Position numbers and translations under genes: made by a program
Assembly: GCF_007989805.1 (NCBI RefSeq)
Contig: NZ_BJUB01000001.1
Span: 372,001 to 436,000, forward strand
Source: Cellulomonas xylanilytica
Lineage (GTDB): Bacteria; Actinomycetota; Actinomycetes; Actinomycetales; Cellulomonadaceae
DNA: 64,000 nucleotides
Direction of reading: 5' to 3'
The notes under the pieces: generated by a model
What the model saw: the letters and a program-made list of their open reading frames with translations, nothing else
Databases searched by the model: none
What the model was told of the DNA's origin: nothing
Shown here: positions 62,201 through 64,000 of the stretch, one piece after another
How positions within the stretch are numbered: position 1 is the stretch's first letter
How the letters are laid out: each line of letters starts with the position of its first letter

Positions 62201-62568
62201 GCATGGCCGGTGTCGCCAAGGAGACGACGTCGGACACGGACGGAGGGCAGAACGTCGCCTGGATCGCGAACGGCGACCACATCCGGTTCGACAACGTCAC
62301 CTTCGGGAACATCCCGAAGGGCACGTTCAGCGCGCGGGTCGCGTCGGGTGCTGCCGGCGGGATCAGCGGGCTGGTCAACGTGCGGCTCGACAGCCTCACG
62401 GGCCCGTCCATCGGCAGCTTCGCCATCGGCAACACCGGCGGCTGGCAGAGCTGGCGGACGGTCCCGGCGAACATCCAGGCCACGACCGGGACGCACACGG
62501 TCTACCTGACGTTCGACTCCGGCCAGCCGGCGGACTTCCTGAACATCAACTGGTTCACGTTCAGCTAG
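59215..62568 (+). CDS. secreted GH81 beta-1,3-glucanase with two FN3 domains and a CBM6
   Basis: 1117 residues. Signal peptide (~1-45, ending near ALPVPRAEA). The GH81 catalytic domain (~60-780) shows NDWWTSLLWRKFNC, DTDLNDHHFHYGYYV (D486), FDIYAGHDWAAG and GNNQESSSEGM (E563, E567). Two fibronectin type III repeats (~792-886 and ~888-979, each with STPA.L.ASGTT and TGYEVLR) lead to a C-terminal CBM6-like module (~982-1117, RIQAEAYSGMAG...WQSWRTV...TVYLTFDS), which should bind beta-glucan. Degrades extracellular beta-1,3-glucan, either fungal or the cell's own polymer. It overlaps in function with the anchored GH81 but is transcribed separately. ATG with CGGAGA upstream. Confidence 0.94.
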   Translation: MSGHAQPLPPRPIPDRRRLVAMIAVGALLAYLVQAIALPVPRAEAVTVGSGSYAEGTPTGGAVPTECNNTPITNPRAHVTSNFPAGAIPTNDWWTSLLWRKFNCASISENLMAHPLAFHAYTNGLGVSYPTTASISGTATGVGEYHYNYAEDFRLGIAGLDADGKVDGYSDWTVSELWTNGSSSLRTTFGHGLPFVYATKTGGNATLTGAAAPTVWSNGSAAIGYTINGHDYAAFGPSGSTWSVSGNTISSSLAGGSFFSVAVLPTTPSSSNADRAAALSAYAPYAHNHVTGTKVSWSYNESTAKMTATYAFTTTARQGSGTGTVYALYPHQRDNLTGATLSSYSYVSPRGPMRVVVGSSQFQTVSTFNGVLPQLANTGFPAGSADATQLNGYISQVASGDPFAGFGEDTYWTGKAFGRAAQVAHMANLTGNTSARDSLVGAMKTRLTDWMTASPGETTRSFWYNPSWGTLIGYPASYGSDTDLNDHHFHYGYYVVGAATVAQFDPAWAADSAYGGMVNTVIKDAANWDRSDTRFPFLRDFDIYAGHDWAAGHGAFGAGNNQESSSEGMNFASGLIQWGQVTGNKTVRDLGIYLYTTQASAIENYWFDTDDEAFPAAFGHSTVGMVWGDGGSYSTWFSAEPEMIQGINLLPSTAGHLYLGYNPSYITRNIAELERNNGGPATVWKDIIWEFQALADAPTALSQFRSQAGSYAVEEGESRAHTFYWLKNLSGLGTVDRSVTANTPLHAVFVKNGVRTYQAANMSGSAITVTFSNGVTLAVPARSVASSNTTAPTDTTAPSTPAYLTASGTTATSTNLSWTASTDNVGVTGYEVLRNGSVVGTASGTTYAASGLSASTTYSFTVRALDAAGNRSSSSTAASVTTSAAGGDTTAPSTPAGLAASGTTSSATTLAWSASTDNVAVTGYEVLRGGTVIGSTASRTYTASGLSPSTAYSFTVRAYDAAGNRSAVSSAVSVTTTSGSTGTDAASRIQAEAYSGMAGVAKETTSDTDGGQNVAWIANGDHIRFDNVTFGNIPKGTFSARVASGAAGGISGLVNVRLDSLTGPSIGSFAIGNTGGWQSWRTVPANIQATTGTHTVYLTFDSGQPADFLNINWFTFS

Positions 62569-62587
62569 GCACCGACGGTCGTCCGAC

Positions 62588-62625
62588 CCCCGGCCCGGCA
62601 GCGTCCCCTCGCTGCCGGGCCGGGG
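62588..62625. terminator. 16-bp perfect bidirectional terminator
   Basis: CCCCGGCCCGGCAGCG (62588-62603) pairs with CGCTGCCGGGCCGGGG (62610-62625) around a 6-nt loop, between the convergent GH81 and LacI genes and 4 nt from the LacI stop codon. Confidence 0.8.
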
Positions 62626-62629
62626 TGCG

Positions 62630-63616
62630 TCACGTCGAGTCGCGGGCGACGACGTGGAAGATGTCGCTCGGCTGGTCCGGCGGCTCGGCCGACTCGTCGA
62701 GCGCTGCCAGGACCGCGTCCGCGAGGTAGCGGGCCTGCGCGTCGACGGCCTGCCAGACCGTCGTGAGCGCCGGTGCGGCGAGCCGTGCGGCAGGGATGTC
62801 GTCGACCCCGATGACGGCGACGTCCTGCGGGGTGCGCAAGCCTTCGGCGCGCAGCCCCGACAGGACGGCGAGCGCGACCTCGTCGTTGTAGGCGGCGACG
62901 GCGGTCACGGGCTCGGGGCCGGCACGCCAGCCCCGGACGGCGGCGGCGGCCGACGCCACGTCGAGGTCGACGGCCTGGACCTGCGGTGCGGGCAGGCCGA
63001 GCTGCTCGCACCCCTGCACCACGCCGGCCAGACGACGGTCGGCGAAGGCGGCCAGGCGGTCGTCGCTCGGCGCCGCGTACGCCACGACCCGGTGGCCGCG
63101 CTCGGCCAGGTGCTCCACCTGGAGCCGGCCGATCCGCGTCTGCGGGACGGAGAACGTGCCGGGGTGGGTGATCTCGTCGAGCGCGCTGCCGACCACCTGG
63201 ATGCCGGCCTGGCGCATCGCGCGCTCGTCGTCGGGGGCGAACGGGGCGAGGCCGAGCACGACGCGGGGTGTGACCGCCCGCCACAGCTCGGACAGCGGCC
63301 GCGGACCCCGGGACTGGTGGACCAGCACGGACAGGCCGCGGTCCGCCAGGCGCGTGGTCAGGTGGTCGAGCAGGGTGTCGATGACCGGGCCGATGGTCCA
63401 GTCGGGCAGCACGCACAGCACGAGGTCGCTGCGTCCGGAGCGCAGGGTGCGGGCCGCCGCAGACGGCGTGTACCCCAGGCGCGCGGCGGCGTCGCGGACC
63501 CGCTGCCGGGTGGACTCCGGGATGGTGACGCCGGTCTTGCCGTTGAGCACGTAGCTGACCGTGGTGCGCGAGACGCCGCTCTCCCGTGCCACATCGGCAC
63601 TCGTCAACCGTGGCAC
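62630..63616 (-). CDS. LacI family transcriptional regulator
   Basis: 328 residues. The N-terminal HTH is LTSADVARESGVSRTTVSYVLNG (4-26) with hinge helix region GYTPSAAARTLRSGRS (~48-63). A periplasmic-binding-like sugar-sensing domain follows (LVLCVLPDW, AVAAYNDEVALAVLSGLRAEGLRTPQDVAVIGVDDIPAARLAAPALTTV). GTG start with GGGGAGG about 9 nt upstream; TAGGGT on the minus strand is a possible -10. Divergent from the probable amylosucrase gene and convergent with the GH81, so either sugar system could be its target; divergent genes are the more usual target for LacI regulators. Confidence 0.9.
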   Translation of the reverse strand: MPRLTSADVARESGVSRTTVSYVLNGKTGVTIPESTRQRVRDAAARLGYTPSAAARTLRSGRSDLVLCVLPDWTIGPVIDTLLDHLTTRLADRGLSVLVHQSRGPRPLSELWRAVTPRVVLGLAPFAPDDERAMRQAGIQVVGSALDEITHPGTFSVPQTRIGRLQVEHLAERGHRVVAYAAPSDDRLAAFADRRLAGVVQGCEQLGLPAPQVQAVDLDVASAAAAVRGWRAGPEPVTAVAAYNDEVALAVLSGLRAEGLRTPQDVAVIGVDDIPAARLAAPALTTVWQAVDAQARYLADAVLAALDESAEPPDQPSDIFHVVARDST

Positions 63617-63676
63617 GGTCCCTCGCCTCCCCGTCGCAGCTTCGCCACACCCTAGTCCGCAGCCGTCGCGCTCCGG

Positions 63677-63705
63677 TTGACGCGGGTCGGCGGGCGGGTG
63701 AGTCT
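63677..63705 (+). promoter_or_regulatory. possible promoter of the amylosucrase-like gene
   Basis: TTGACG (63677-63682) is followed after 17 bp by GAGTCT (63700-63705). The -10 is weak, but 6 nt then lead to the GTG at 63712, the same leaderless geometry seen at other genes here. Confidence 0.3.
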
Positions 63706-63711
63706 GCGAGG

Positions 63712-64000
63712 GTGACGGACCGACGTGGGGCTCACCCGGAGAGCACCCCGTCGGGGCGCGCCGTCGCCGGCGCCCGGCTGCCCGGCACGACCGATGCGCA
63801 GTGGGCCGTCCTGACGGCGCGCTTCGACGAGCACTTCGGGCGGCTGGAGCGCCTCGTCGAGGAGGTGTACGGACCGGGGGAGGACACGACCCGCGAGCTG
63901 GCCCTGCTCGCGGGACAGCTGGCGACGAGCTGGCAGGAGCGCCCGGCGGACCTGCACGCGCTCGACGCCGCGCGCGAGGCCGACCCGACGTGGTTCACCT
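63712..64000 (+). CDS. amylosucrase-like alpha-glucanotransferase, 5' part (truncated by window end)
   Basis: 96 residues are visible from a GTG with GCGAGG abutting it. The helical N-terminus (ARFDEHFGRLERLVEEVYGPGEDTTRELALLAGQL) and especially RPADLHALDAAREADPTWF match the start of actinobacterial amylosucrases and related GH13 enzymes, which use sucrose to extend alpha-glucans. The catalytic barrel lies beyond the window, so the exact GH13 subfamily cannot be confirmed. Divergent from the LacI gene, its probable regulator. Confidence 0.65.
   Translation, partial: MTDRRGAHPESTPSGRAVAGARLPGTTDAQWAVLTARFDEHFGRLERLVEEVYGPGEDTTRELALLAGQLATSWQERPADLHALDAAREADPTWFT

Overview
The window reads as chromosome of a very high-GC actinomycete with strong GC3 bias, many GTG starts, ATGA/GTGA start-stop overlaps and several start codons placed 6-7 nt after a -10-like hexamer. 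The secreted GH81/FN3/CBM6 glucanase and the synthase-adaptor-glucanase operon suggest a Cellulomonas-like organism. That genus call is an inference, not proven here. I saw no rRNA, tRNA, CRISPR array, IS element or integrase, so nothing marks a recent insertion.

Layout. (a) 1-10.7 kb is one end of an extracellular contractile injection system (eCIS). It holds the inner tube, sheath, a small tail-assembly protein and a DUF6760 protein on the minus strand, running off the left edge. A divergent AAA+ ATPase plus a 1269-residue DUF4157 (eCIS-core) protein lie on the plus strand. The DUF4157 protein ends in a cytidine-deaminase-like domain and is the best candidate for an undescribed effector. 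A DUF4255 (Pvc16-like) tail terminator and a two-domain peptidoglycan hydrolase close the block. (b) 10.7-14.7 kb has an atypical LuxR-type regulator divergent from two overlapping dynamin-like GTPases. (c) 14.8-27.4 kb is a surface/envelope block. Two convergent paralogous secreted propeller proteins are followed by a TgpA-like transglutaminase lacking its Cys nucleophile, DUF58 and MoxR. Divergent from these run an Ig-like/FN3 membrane protein and a membrane-anchored Hsp70. (d) 27.5-43.9 kb is mixed housekeeping: DUF6421, a large membrane hydrolase, CaiB-like CoA transferase, K+ channel, transglutaminase, zinc-ribbon SDR, glutamate decarboxylase, YrhK-like protein, HrpB helicase, DUF4239 and two alpha/beta hydrolases.

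(e) 44.0-47.6 kb resembles a small DosR/DevR-type regulon: DoxX, GAF histidine kinase, flavodoxin-domain protein and NarL-type response regulator. Two related GGG-N8-CCC palindromes lie in its promoter regions. (f) 47.6-54.0 kb has a RamB/ScfR-type regulator divergent from pyruvate phosphate dikinase, with a perfect palindrome in between, then a secreted 5'-nucleotidase with a PHO-box-like direct repeat upstream. (g) 54.0-64.0 kb looks like a beta-1,3-glucan make-and-mobilise region. A structured leader precedes an overlapping operon of processive GT2 synthase, HlyD-like adaptor and membrane-anchored GH81. A secreted multidomain GH81, a LacI regulator and the start of a probable amylosucrase follow.

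Near-perfect GC-rich hairpins end several transcription units (17.5, 44.1, 58.8 and 62.6 kb). Long opposite-strand ORFs throughout are judged to be codon-bias shadows.
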